Below are positions 31,148 to 38,952 of a stretch of 64,000 nucleotides of DNA, in pieces. The stretch is from positions 491,409-555,408 of the forward strand of contig CAVXZE010000016.1 of NCBI GenBank assembly GCA_963766175.1, written 5' to 3'. The stretch's first letter is position 1. Each line of letters opens with the position of its first letter. This DNA comes from CAVXZE01 sp963766175 (GTDB taxonomy: Bacteria > Myxococcota_A > UBA9160 > UBA6930). The translations under genes were made by a program, and so were the position numbers. Under the pieces are notes generated by a model. The model saw only the letters and a list, made by a program, of their open reading frames with translations. It ran no database searches and was not told the DNA's origin.

Positions 31148-32809
31148 GCTCGCAGGGCCGACCTCGATCACGGTCGCATCGCTGAAGGCGACGGGGACCC
31201 GAACGGCCCGGGTCGACTGCGGCTCGGCGATCCAGACGTCGCCGGAATGGGCTCCGGCAAGGCGCAGCGAGAGGAGGTGGCCGCCCCGCGAGTGCGGGCG
31301 AAGGCTGGCGACCTCCAGCGTGCCCATGCCGATGTGAAGCGAGGAGCCGATGACCTGAGGGCGATCCGAGGGCGGTGTGAGACCGATCACCCTGCAGCCT
31401 CCCGGATCCACGCCTCGCGCCGGGATGCCGTCGTGCAGAAGGCCGAGGGGCTGGTTCTCCCAGAAATCGAAGCCGTGAAAGGGGCCGCGTTGGCCCAGCG
31501 CTCGAAACGGGAGCGCGAGATCGGCGCGCTTCGCCTCTCCGTTGAGCAGCAGGACGGCGAGCCTTCCACCGACCAGCGGTGTTACCAGCAGCCCCCTGGC
31601 CCGTGGTGCGTTGGCCTTGCGGGCAAGGGGCGGGACGATCCGCTGGAGGATCGCAAACCGCTCGTCACCAAGGGTGTCGATCTCGTCTGCGAGTGTGAGC
31701 AGGCCGCCCGCCAGGCCAGCGATCGATGCGCGTGTGCGCGCCTCAGCCAGGGAGCCGTCGGCGACCCGGAGCGGGCCCGGCGCCAGGAGCCAGAGACGCT
31801 GGTTCGTGAAGGCGAGATCGAGGTCGTGGGCCCCGGGTGGAGCGCTCCTGTTCGAGCCGCGCGCATCGGCGAGGCCCACCGAGGCACCGAACGGCGCGTC
31901 GGTCGCGACCAGGAGTGCTCCGGGTTCGAGCTGTGTGCGGGCCCGGGCCAGCCTCGAGCGGTAGCTCGGTACGTCGGTCGCGGCCTCTCCCTCGATTTCG
32001 TGGATTCCATCCGGCTCCCGGTCCTGGAGCAGATCGCCCCGGCGCGGCGGTGACCAGGTAGCGGCGCCCCGCCGGGGTGCGCGGGAGTCCATCTCCAGAC
32101 CTGTCCGGCGCACCCAGCCCATCAGCAGTGCATCCCGGCTGGGACCCACCGCGAGCCAAGCCCGATCCGACTCGATGACTCCGCCCGGGGGGAGGGTCCG
32201 GCCGCCCAAGGCGTTGACCGCCTGGAGACGGGTCGCCTGGGAGCCGGACATCTCGAGCTCCCAGTGTGTCCAGGCCAGCCGCGCCGTGGTGAATCCGAGC
32301 AGCCCGCAGAGGTCGCCGGCCAGATCGAGAAGAAGCAGCGACTCGAGTGGCTCGCCCCCGTGCGGATTCTCCGTCAGCGGAAGTCGCTCGCTGGCGACGG
32401 GCCCGGCCAGGGAGATGCGGGCCCCATCGGATTGCTGGATCGAGAAGGGATGGAGGGCGCTCAGCTGGATGGCCTCGCTGCCGCGGTTCTCCACGCAGAG
32501 GCTCGTCGCCACTCCCGGCTCGTCACGGGGGACTTCTACGATCCAGCGCAGTCCGATCCCCCGGGGTTCCCAGACCTGCATTTCCACGCGGTCGGCGGGC
32601 CCCGTCGGGCCTCTCACCTCGCCGATGGCGTGGACCCGCTCGGCGCGGGAGAAGAGCGGCGCCGCGGTGTCACCGGCGAGGGCCGGGCCCAGGCCCTCGA
32701 GAACCAGGCCTTCGCCCCGGTCGCTCAGGTCGGCCCGCAGTGTCTGCGGATCGATGCGTATCCGCAACGCCTGGTTTTCGATCTCCAGCACAGCACCCAC
32801 CGCACTCAC
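31142..32809 (-). CDS. GH36/melibiase-like protein with shortened catalytic region
   Basis: A 555-residue protein beginning with a beta-sandwich (EIENQALRIRIDPQTLRADLSD) like the N-terminal domain of GH36 alpha-galactosidases. It also retains late barrel features: GPLRVADGSLAEARTRASIAG, GGLLTLADEIDTL, DERFAILQRIVPPLA, then a C-terminal sandwich (LAVLLLNGEAKRADLALPF). The middle, where GH36 enzymes have KxD nucleophile and acid/base Asp in a barrel of about 350 residues, is only about 110-150 residues long here, and I see no nucleophile motif. I therefore call it a probable non-catalytic or reduced relative. Its 3' end overlaps the convergent ccmH by 6 bp. Confidence 0.6.
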   Translation of the reverse strand: MSAVGAVLEIENQALRIRIDPQTLRADLSDRGEGLVLEGLGPALAGDTAAPLFSRAERVHAIGEVRGPTGPADRVEMQVWEPRGIGLRWIVEVPRDEPGVATSLCVENRGSEAIQLSALHPFSIQQSDGARISLAGPVASERLPLTENPHGGEPLESLLLLDLAGDLCGLLGFTTARLAWTHWELEMSGSQATRLQAVNALGGRTLPPGGVIESDRAWLAVGPSRDALLMGWVRRTGLEMDSRAPRRGAATWSPPRRGDLLQDREPDGIHEIEGEAATDVPSYRSRLARARTQLEPGALLVATDAPFGASVGLADARGSNRSAPPGAHDLDLAFTNQRLWLLAPGPLRVADGSLAEARTRASIAGLAGGLLTLADEIDTLGDERFAILQRIVPPLARKANAPRARGLLVTPLVGGRLAVLLLNGEAKRADLALPFRALGQRGPFHGFDFWENQPLGLLHDGIPARGVDPGGCRVIGLTPPSDRPQVIGSSLHIGMGTLEVASLRPHSRGGHLLSLRLAGAHSGDVWIAEPQSTRAVRVPVAFSDATVIEVGPASS

Positions 32810-32812
32810 GGT

Positions 32813-32818
32813 TATACT
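32813..32818 (+). promoter_or_regulatory. -10 element (TATACT), leaderless start of the PduO gene
   Basis: TATACT ends 7 nt before the GTG start at 32826. The complementary strand of the same site reads TATAAC in the opposite direction, so one 10-bp AT-rich core may serve both divergent genes, whose start codons are only 16 bp apart. Confidence 0.45.
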
Positions 32819-32825
32819 CGCGCCC

Positions 32826-33383
32826 GTGAAAATCTACACGCGGCGCGGTGATCGGGGTGAAACGGATCTCTTCGGCGGACCCAGGGTTGCCAAGGATCAC
32901 CTCCGAGTCGAGGCCTACGGGGCGGTCGACGAGCTGAACGCCTCCCTGGGGGTCGCCCTGGCCGATACCGCCCACCAGGACCTCTGCGATCTCACCCGCT
33001 CGATCCAGGAAGCCCTCTTCGATCTGGGCGCCTACCTCTCCTCCCCGGACGCCGGTCAACGCGAGAAGCGCGGAGTGCGCCAACCTCTGGACGCGGAAGT
33101 CGAAGCCCTCGAGGGGCACATCGACGCCTTCGAGGCGGAGCTCGAGCCGCTGCGCAACTTCGTGCTGCCTGGCGGAACCACGGCGGCAGCAGCCTTTCAC
33201 CTGGCCCGGACCGTCTGCCGCCGTGCCGAACGCCGAGCGGTCAGTCTCGACCGGGAGGTGCCGCTGGAAGCTTCCGCACTGCGCTATCTGAACCGCCTAA
33301 GCGACTTGCTCTTCGTGCTGGCCCGCGTCGAGAACCGGCGCGCCGGGCTCGGCGAACAGGTGTGGGCCGGCCGGAAGCGCTGA
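32826..33383 (+). CDS. Cob(I)yrinic acid a,c-diamide adenosyltransferase, PduO type
   Basis: A 185-residue PduO-type ATP:cob(I)alamin adenosyltransferase. Start is GTG giving VKIYTRRGDRGETDLFGG, the ATP-binding signature. RVEAYGAVDELNASLG and NFVLPGGTTAAAAFHLARTV, then CRRAERRAV are the other conserved family blocks. It makes adenosylcobalamin, the cofactor of the class II ribonucleotide reductase encoded at 37 kb. Its divergent neighbour is the GH36-like gene. Confidence 0.95.
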   Translation: MKIYTRRGDRGETDLFGGPRVAKDHLRVEAYGAVDELNASLGVALADTAHQDLCDLTRSIQEALFDLGAYLSSPDAGQREKRGVRQPLDAEVEALEGHIDAFEAELEPLRNFVLPGGTTAAAAFHLARTVCRRAERRAVSLDREVPLEASALRYLNRLSDLLFVLARVENRRAGLGEQVWAGRKR

Positions 33384-33497
33384 GCCGATGTAGCGAGCCG
33401 GCTGCTCGAACTTGATCCGGATCGCCGTCGCCGCCGCAAATGCCGCGATCAGCTCGAGCACCAGCAGCCAGAAGATCAAACGCCGCAGACCCCTCAT
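33297..33497 (-). CDS. Small single-pass membrane protein (possible)
   Basis: A 66-codon frame starting at ATG 33497 (MRGLRRLIFWLLVLELIAAF) with a basic tip and one strong hydrophobic helix, then a polar tail. Its 3' part is antisense to the end of the PduO gene by 87 bp, and its 5' part fills the 161-bp gap before the VOC gene. Such composition is plausible for a small inner-membrane protein, but no ribosome binding site or homologue can be confirmed. It may be a chance frame. Confidence 0.35.
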   Translation of the reverse strand: MRGLRRLIFWLLVLELIAAFAAATAIRIKFEQPARYIGSALPAGPHLFAEPGAPVLDAGQHEEQVA

Positions 33498-33544
33498 CGG
33501 CCAGGCCTCCCAAAACCCTGCAGAGCATGGCACTCTCGTAGTAC

Positions 33545-34450
33545 ATGCTGCAAAGCCTCGACCACGCGATCGTTGCGGTTCGCGATCTCGCCGCCGCTGC
33601 CCGGACCTACTCGGCACTGCTGGGCCGGAGTCCCTCCTGGCGCGGCGAGCATCCCGGCCTGGGCACGGTCAACGTCCTCTACCGGCTGGACAACACCTAC
33701 CTGGAGCTGCTCAGTCCCCAACCGGAGGGCCGCTCCGCCGAGAACCTGCGGGCCCAGCTCGAGGAGAAGGGGGAGGGCCTGCTGGGCCTCGCCTTTGGGA
33801 CGGGGGACGCCGACCTCTGTCGGGCGTCATGGGTAGAGCGAGGGCTGCATCCCGCGGCGCCGCGGAAGGGCCTGGCCCGCGACCGCGACTCGGGCGCGGT
33901 TCGGGAGTACCGAAGCGTGCTGCTCCCTCTCGACGAGAGCCGCGGTGTACTGCTCTTTGCGATCCAGCACCTGAGCCCCCCCGAGCTCCTCCCGCCCGCC
34001 GCCCGGGTGGCCCCGGCTGCGAGCGCTGTGACGGGGGTGGACCACGTGGTGGTGCGGACGGTCGACGCCGAGGCTGCGAAGCAGCTCTACGGCCGGGAGC
34101 TGGGGATCCGGCTAGCTCTGGACCGAAGCTTCGAACAGTGGGGTGCGCGGTTGCTGTTCTTCCGCATCGGTGGACTCACCATCGAGATCGCGGCCTCGCT
34201 GGGCGAGGAGGTGGGGCCCGGAACGGCGGATGGTTTGTGGGGAATCGCCTATCGCGTGCCGGACTCGGATGCCGCGCGAGACCGATTGACGGGGGAGGGC
34301 TTCGATGTCTCCGAGGTGCGCCAGGGTCGCAAGCCCGGTACGCGGGTCTTCACGGTCCGCTCGGAGACCCACGGGGTGGCGACTCTGTACCTGGAAGCGG
34401 CCCCCAAAGAGAACGCGCCGGCGGTAGATGGAGAAACCGCCAGCGCGTAA
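33545..34450 (+). CDS. Two-domain VOC (glyoxalase/bleomycin-resistance-like) protein
   Basis: A 301-residue protein with two vicinal-oxygen-chelate modules. The first (about 1-140) begins SLDHAIVAVRDLAAAARTYS and contains NTYLELLSP. The second (about 160-290) begins VDHVVVRTVDAEAAKQLYGR and contains GLTIEIAAS and HGVATLYLE. Metal-type residues (His6, Glu-containing strand, second His in VDHVVV, Glu in TIEIA) are in place. VOC proteins act as lyases, dioxygenases or isomerases. Neighbours do not name a substrate. Confidence 0.8.
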   Translation: MLQSLDHAIVAVRDLAAAARTYSALLGRSPSWRGEHPGLGTVNVLYRLDNTYLELLSPQPEGRSAENLRAQLEEKGEGLLGLAFGTGDADLCRASWVERGLHPAAPRKGLARDRDSGAVREYRSVLLPLDESRGVLLFAIQHLSPPELLPPAARVAPAASAVTGVDHVVVRTVDAEAAKQLYGRELGIRLALDRSFEQWGARLLFFRIGGLTIEIAASLGEEVGPGTADGLWGIAYRVPDSDAARDRLTGEGFDVSEVRQGRKPGTRVFTVRSETHGVATLYLEAAPKENAPAVDGETASA

Positions 34451-34740
34451 TGATGGCCCCTTCCCAGGGAGGCCCGATCACCGCGCTGAGAGTGCAATCG
34501 CCGTGCCGTCGGCACCGCGTAGCTAGCCTCTCTTAACTGGCTAATTTTAAATTGTTTTTCTTAGGGAAAACAGTGGTGCCCCGATTCGGATGCCTCTGAT
34601 GGAAGGAAAATTCGTTCCGTTGCGGAACGAATCTTCCCAACCGACCCGAGCTTCGGACGCGCCGCCCGAACTGCTAATTTGTAAGTAGAGCGGCTGATCG
34701 CTTCACCTGGGTCGCGCCCGAGAAAGGCGAGAGGTTGTCC
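34451..34740. other. 290-bp AT-rich intergenic region before nadA
   Basis: The composition drops sharply around 34535-34565 (TAATTTTAAATTGTTTTTCT). A related word recurs 130 bp later: AACTGGCTAATTTTAA near 34535 and AACTGCTAATTTGTAA near 34670. Between them lies a 10-bp palindrome (listed separately). I see no small gene or riboswitch fold. It looks like the control region of nadA. Confidence 0.55.
34610..34632. promoter_or_regulatory. 10-bp inverted repeat upstream of nadA
   Basis: ATTCGTTCCG-TTG-CGGAACGAAT is a perfect 10-bp inverted repeat. GGAAG (34601-34605) and CTTCC (34633-34637) extend the symmetry imperfectly. It sits 108 bp before the nadA ATG and after the VOC gene. It could be a terminator stem, but it lacks a T-run; a dimeric repressor operator for NAD-synthesis control is also plausible. 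Confidence 0.5.
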
Positions 34741-35712
34741 ATGACCGCGTCAGAGGCACTCGACGATACCTTCCCCGAGGATCTGGAGGGGGAGATTCGC
34801 CGTCTCAAGCAGGAGCAGAACGCGATTCTGCTCGCTCATTTCTACCAGGAGTCCGAGGTCCAGGATCTGGCGGATGTGGTGGGCGATTCCCTGGCTCTCG
34901 CCCAGGCGGCCACCCGAGTCGAGAAGGACGTGATCGTCTTCTGCGGGGTCAACTTCATGGCCGAGACCGCCAAGATCCTGAATCCGACCCGCAAGGTGGT
35001 GGTGCCGGATCTGGCGGCGGGCTGCACCCTGGCCGACGGCTGCCCAGCTGATGAGTTCCGGGCCTTCATCGAGAAACACCCCGGTGCGAAGGTGATCTCC
35101 TATATCAACTGCTCGGCGGAGGTGAAGGCGCTGAGCCACATCATCTGTACCTCCGCCAACGCCGTGAAGGTCCTCCAGCAGTTCGATGGAGAGCCCGTGA
35201 TCTTCGCCCCGGACCGTCATCTGGCCCGCTTCGCAGGGCAGCAGGCGGGTCGCGACGATCTGATCATCTGGCCGGGTACCTGCATCGTCCACGAGCAGTT
35301 CAGTGCCAAGCGATTGACCCAGCTCCGGGTCCGCTACCCGGACGCCGAGGTCCTGGCGCACCCCGAGTGCGACGAGGCGATCCTCGATCAGGCGGATCTG
35401 ATCGCCTCTACCACCGGCATCATCGCACGGGCCGTGGAATCTCCCGCAGAGGTGCTGATCATCGCCACGGAGGACGGCGTCTTCCACCAGATCGAGAAGA
35501 AGCTCGAAGCGAAGGGGATGAAGAAGCAGCTGATTCAGGCGCCCGGCCTGGACGAGAGCTGCGCCTGCAACCGCTGTCCGTACATGCGCTTGAATACCCT
35601 CGAGAAGCTCTACCTCTGCCTCCGGGATCTGCGTCCCGAGGTCACGGTTCCCGAGGAGATCCGGGTTCGCGCCCTCGAGCCCATCGAGCGGATGCTGGCG
35701 GTTTCTCGCTAG
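34741..35712 (+). CDS. nadA: Quinolinate synthase
   Basis: A 323-residue NadA. The ATG at 34741 follows AAAGGCGAGAGG at suitable distance. NadA makes quinolinate from iminoaspartate and dihydroxyacetone phosphate with a 4Fe-4S cluster. The three cluster Cys are visible in AAGCTLADGC, WPGTCIVHEQF and CACNRCPYM; AHFYQESEVQDLADVVGDS is the substrate-binding start. No nadB or nadC is adjacent. The stop is 1 bp from the stop of the convergent glycosyltransferase. An AT-rich control region with a palindrome lies upstream. Confidence 0.97.
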   Translation: MTASEALDDTFPEDLEGEIRRLKQEQNAILLAHFYQESEVQDLADVVGDSLALAQAATRVEKDVIVFCGVNFMAETAKILNPTRKVVVPDLAAGCTLADGCPADEFRAFIEKHPGAKVISYINCSAEVKALSHIICTSANAVKVLQQFDGEPVIFAPDRHLARFAGQQAGRDDLIIWPGTCIVHEQFSAKRLTQLRVRYPDAEVLAHPECDEAILDQADLIASTTGIIARAVESPAEVLIIATEDGVFHQIEKKLEAKGMKKQLIQAPGLDESCACNRCPYMRLNTLEKLYLCLRDLRPEVTVPEEIRVRALEPIERMLAVSR

Positions 35713-35713
35713 A

Positions 35714-36820
35714 TCAAATCCTCTTCAGCAGCTGGGAAGCGATGATCTCGGCTCCGTTCGCCTCCGGTGGCCGGGCGGGAAGCGGCTGGGCCAGCAACGC
35801 GTCGAGGTGCTCGCGCCAGCGGCCGGCGAAGAAGTCGTCGCGGGGGATGGTGCGAGCACAGCCGTCTCGCCGGAGGCCCGCTTCGAGGACCGGACCTTCG
35901 GTGTAGTCGGCCCGGGAGAGGTAGAGGAACCGCGTGCGGTGCGCGAGCACCTCGGCTGCTGTGCTGTATCCCGGCTTCCCGATCACCGCGTCGCAGGCGG
36001 CGACCAGCTCCTCGTGAGGAATCGGCGATGGGAGGGGCAGCCTGCGCCAGTCGCCCCGGAAGCCCTCCGGTTTCTCCTCGAAGGCGAGAAAGACCATCCC
36101 TGCCAGGTCCGGGCCGTCGAAAGACGTGAACGGTCCACTGCCAAACCCACCAAAGGAGATCAAGACCACCGGAAGCCCCTCGCCGCCGGTGATTCCCAGC
36201 CGGCTTCGCACCAGGGCGCGCGGAAGCCGCGACCGGCGGGTGAGGAGCGGCACGTCGACGATCACCCGGAAGGCGCCGAGGTCTCCGTGCATGGGCAGCC
36301 GGAATACGCAATCCGCCTCTCGGTAGGCCTCGGCATAGCGCCGGATGACCGGTCGCAGCCGGGGCTCCCGGTCGGCATAGCCGGCGAGGATCCAGTCCCA
36401 GCTGAAGTTGGAGACGCCCACGGCGGGAATCCCCGCGGCAGCGGCCGCGCCGATGGCGAGTGGGGGGATGTCGGAGACCACCACCCTTGGGGCCATGCGC
36501 CGGAGAAGCTCCGCCTCCTCGCCGAGACGCGTTTCCCAGCTGCTCGCAAATCGCTGGTGGGCACGGATGGTCGCCTCGAGGTCCACGTCGAGCGCGTTCG
36601 ACTGGATGATTCCCGGATCGATGGAGGCGGTCGAGCAGGTGAGCTGCGAGTCCCGCTCCTCGAAGATCCAGCGGGGCGCCCCGCTGCGGACGTGGATCCG
36701 AAGCGGGTCCGGCGACATCCGGCGCAGCGCCGCGATCAGGGCGACGCTGCGGGTCGCGTGGCCGTATCCGTGTCCGGAGACGTAGAAGACCAGATCCGCG
36801 GCGTCGATCGGTTCGTTCAC
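35714..36820 (-). CDS. Glycosyltransferase-like protein (GT28/arabinokinase N-domain type)
   Basis: A 368-residue GT-B-like protein. It opens with DLVFYVSGHGYGHATRSVAL, the N-terminal signature shared by MurG-like enzymes and the N-terminal half of L-arabinokinase-type proteins. The C-terminal half has ISFGGFGSGPF, FLYLSRADYTEGP and DAVIGKPGYSTAAEVLAHRT, the nucleotide-sugar loop. The donor and acceptor are not evident. The gene stands alone between nadA and the RNR gene. Confidence 0.8.
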   Translation of the reverse strand: MNEPIDAADLVFYVSGHGYGHATRSVALIAALRRMSPDPLRIHVRSGAPRWIFEERDSQLTCSTASIDPGIIQSNALDVDLEATIRAHQRFASSWETRLGEEAELLRRMAPRVVVSDIPPLAIGAAAAAGIPAVGVSNFSWDWILAGYADREPRLRPVIRRYAEAYREADCVFRLPMHGDLGAFRVIVDVPLLTRRSRLPRALVRSRLGITGGEGLPVVLISFGGFGSGPFTSFDGPDLAGMVFLAFEEKPEGFRGDWRRLPLPSPIPHEELVAACDAVIGKPGYSTAAEVLAHRTRFLYLSRADYTEGPVLEAGLRRDGCARTIPRDDFFAGRWREHLDALLAQPLPARPPEANGAEIIASQLLKRI

Positions 36821-36978
36821 CCTGTGCTGCTCGAGGTGCTCCGGTGAGCAGAGCAGGCTAGTGGCCTTTCAGATCCCGTTCAAGCATCCGGAGACTCGCC
36901 CCGAACCCGTCGTGTTCTGTCGAAGCCTCTGCAATTGACTCATACTCTGACGCGCACTGGCGTTGCCGGAGGAATCCC

Positions 36979-38733
36979 ATGACCCAGATCTCCGCAAACG
37001 CCCGGCGCGTGCTCGAGGCTCGCTACCTCGCCCGCGACCAGGCCGGTCGGGTCGTCGAGAGCTACCAGGATCTCTGCCGACGCGTCGCCCATGGAGTGGC
37101 CGCGGCGGAGGAGGCATTCGGCGGCGAGGCCGACCGGATCGAGGAGGCCTTCCATCGGCTCCTGGTCTCCCGGGAGTTCCTTCCCAACAGTCCCACGCTG
37201 ATGAATGCCGGCACGTCCTGTGGACAGCTGGCGGCTTGCTTCGTCCTGCCCATCGATGACTCCATGGACGGGATCTTCGAGGCGGTGAAGCGCATGGCGG
37301 TGATTCACCAGTTCGGAGGCGGGACGGGCTTCTCCTTTACGGGGATTCGACCGAGGGGCGACCTGGTCGGCGGCGTTCCGGGGATTGCCGCCGGCCCGGT
37401 GGCATTCCTGGGCGTCTTCGACGCGGCGACCGCGGCCGTCAAGCAGGGGGGGCGTCGCCGGGGAGCCAACATGGGGGTGATGCGCGTCGACCACCCCGAC
37501 ATTCTCGAGTTCGTTCGGGCGAAGTCCGATGTCACCCGCATCACCAACTTCAACCTGTCCGTGGGGGTCATCGATGCCTTCATGGAGGCGGCCTCGGCCG
37601 GCAAGCGCTTCGATCTGGTCAACCCACGGGACGGAAGTGTGGTGGGGAGCCTCGATGCCCGGGCGCTGCTCGGGGAGATGGCGGAAAATGCCTGGTCCGG
37701 GGGCGATCCCGGCGTGATCTTTCTCGACGCGGTGAATCGGGACAACCCGACTCCGCGACTGGGAGAGCTTCAAGCGACGAATCCCTGTGGCGAGCTGCCC
37801 CTGCTGGCCAACGAGAGCTGTAATCTGGGATCGATTCGTCTCGATGCCTTCGTTCGCGAGGGTCGCATCGACTGGGAGCGTCTCGATGCGACCACGGACC
37901 TGGCGGTTCGATTTCTCGACGACGTGATCGAGGTGAGCGAGTACCCGTTCGCCGAGGTTGCGAAGGCGAGCCGGGGAAGCCGCAAGATCGGTCTCGGCGT
38001 GATGGGCTTCGCCGACCTGTTGGTGGATCTCGGCATCCCCTACGACTCGGCCGAGGCCGCCCTGACCGCCGAGCGGGTGATGGAGAGGATAAGCTCCCGC
38101 GCCCGGCGAGCCTCGGCGGAGCTGGCCCGCGAGCGAGGTGTCTTCCCGAACTTCGTGGGATCCCGGGCCGAGGCCGCGGGAGAGCGGCTCCGCAACGCCA
38201 CCGTCACCTCGATTGCCCCCACCGGGACCCTCTCGATCATCGCGGGCTGCTCCGGTGGCATCGAGCCCTACTTCGCCCTGGCCTTCGTTCGCCATGTCCT
38301 CGACGGTGAGCGGCTGCCGGAGACGAATCCGCGCTTCGAGTCGGCGCTTCGGCGGGCCGGAGCGTGGAGCGAGTTGCTCGTCGAGCAGGTGCGGCGGACC
38401 GGCTCGGTGCGCGACAATCCGGCCGTTTCCGAGCAGGTGCGACGCCTGTTTCCGATCGCCGCCGAGATCAGCCCCTCGGCGCATCTCGAGATCCAGGCGG
38501 CTTTCCAGCGCCACGTGGACAACGCCGTATCCAAGACGATCAATCTCCCCAACTCGGCAACCGTGGAGGAGGTGGAGGAAATCTACACCGACGCGTGGCG
38601 GAGAGGGCTCAAGGGGGTGACCGTGTTCCGGGAGGACAGCAAGGGCGTCGCGGCCCTGAAACGGGGTATGGGCGGCCGTCTCGAGGCTTCACCCGATTTC
38701 ACCGGCCCCTGTAACACGGAGCGCTGTGACTAG
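36979..38733 (+). CDS. nrdJ: Adenosylcobalamin-dependent (class II) ribonucleotide reductase
   Basis: A 584-residue class II RNR. GGAGGA precedes the ATG. Cys81 (TSCGQLAACF) and Cys281 (NESCNLGS) are the reducible pair; the thiyl site is Cys270 within TNPCGEL, with Asn268 and Glu272. A C-terminal shuttle pair is present in GPCNTERCD (Cys578, Cys583). No N-terminal ATP-cone is seen. The enzyme reduces ribonucleotides using adenosylcobalamin, which the PduO gene 3.5 kb away can supply. It is monocistronic by spacing. Confidence 0.95.
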   Translation: MTQISANARRVLEARYLARDQAGRVVESYQDLCRRVAHGVAAAEEAFGGEADRIEEAFHRLLVSREFLPNSPTLMNAGTSCGQLAACFVLPIDDSMDGIFEAVKRMAVIHQFGGGTGFSFTGIRPRGDLVGGVPGIAAGPVAFLGVFDAATAAVKQGGRRRGANMGVMRVDHPDILEFVRAKSDVTRITNFNLSVGVIDAFMEAASAGKRFDLVNPRDGSVVGSLDARALLGEMAENAWSGGDPGVIFLDAVNRDNPTPRLGELQATNPCGELPLLANESCNLGSIRLDAFVREGRIDWERLDATTDLAVRFLDDVIEVSEYPFAEVAKASRGSRKIGLGVMGFADLLVDLGIPYDSAEAALTAERVMERISSRARRASAELARERGVFPNFVGSRAEAAGERLRNATVTSIAPTGTLSIIAGCSGGIEPYFALAFVRHVLDGERLPETNPRFESALRRAGAWSELLVEQVRRTGSVRDNPAVSEQVRRLFPIAAEISPSAHLEIQAAFQRHVDNAVSKTINLPNSATVEEVEEIYTDAWRRGLKGVTVFREDSKGVAALKRGMGGRLEASPDFTGPCNTERCD

Positions 38734-38749
38734 AGCGCGGGTCGAGGTC

Positions 38750-38774
38750 GTTACCACCCGGCTCGTGTGGTAAC
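38750..38774. terminator. Inverted repeat downstream of the RNR gene
   Basis: GTTACCAC (38750-38757) and GTGGTAAC (38767-38774) form a perfect 8-bp stem with a 9-nt loop, 17 nt after the RNR stop. No T-run follows. It may end the RNR message or be an operator for the transhydrogenase genes 180 bp downstream. Confidence 0.45.
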
Positions 38775-38952
38775 TTCACCAGATGCGTGCCGATCGCGCG
38801 TCGCGTACCCCACCCGCGCTTCACCCGCGCTCCACCCGATTTGGCACTGGCGGTCGTGACCTCTGGAATGCAAGTGGGTGAGGAGACTCCGCGGATGAGT
38901 CCGGCCCGAGAAGCCTTTCCACCGCACGACATCACCCGAGGATCAGCGGCCG

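Noticed and set aside
36821..36978. Cobalamin riboswitch or NrdR box upstream of the RNR gene
   Set aside because: I found neither the B12-box word nor the paired NrdR motifs in this 158-bp gap.
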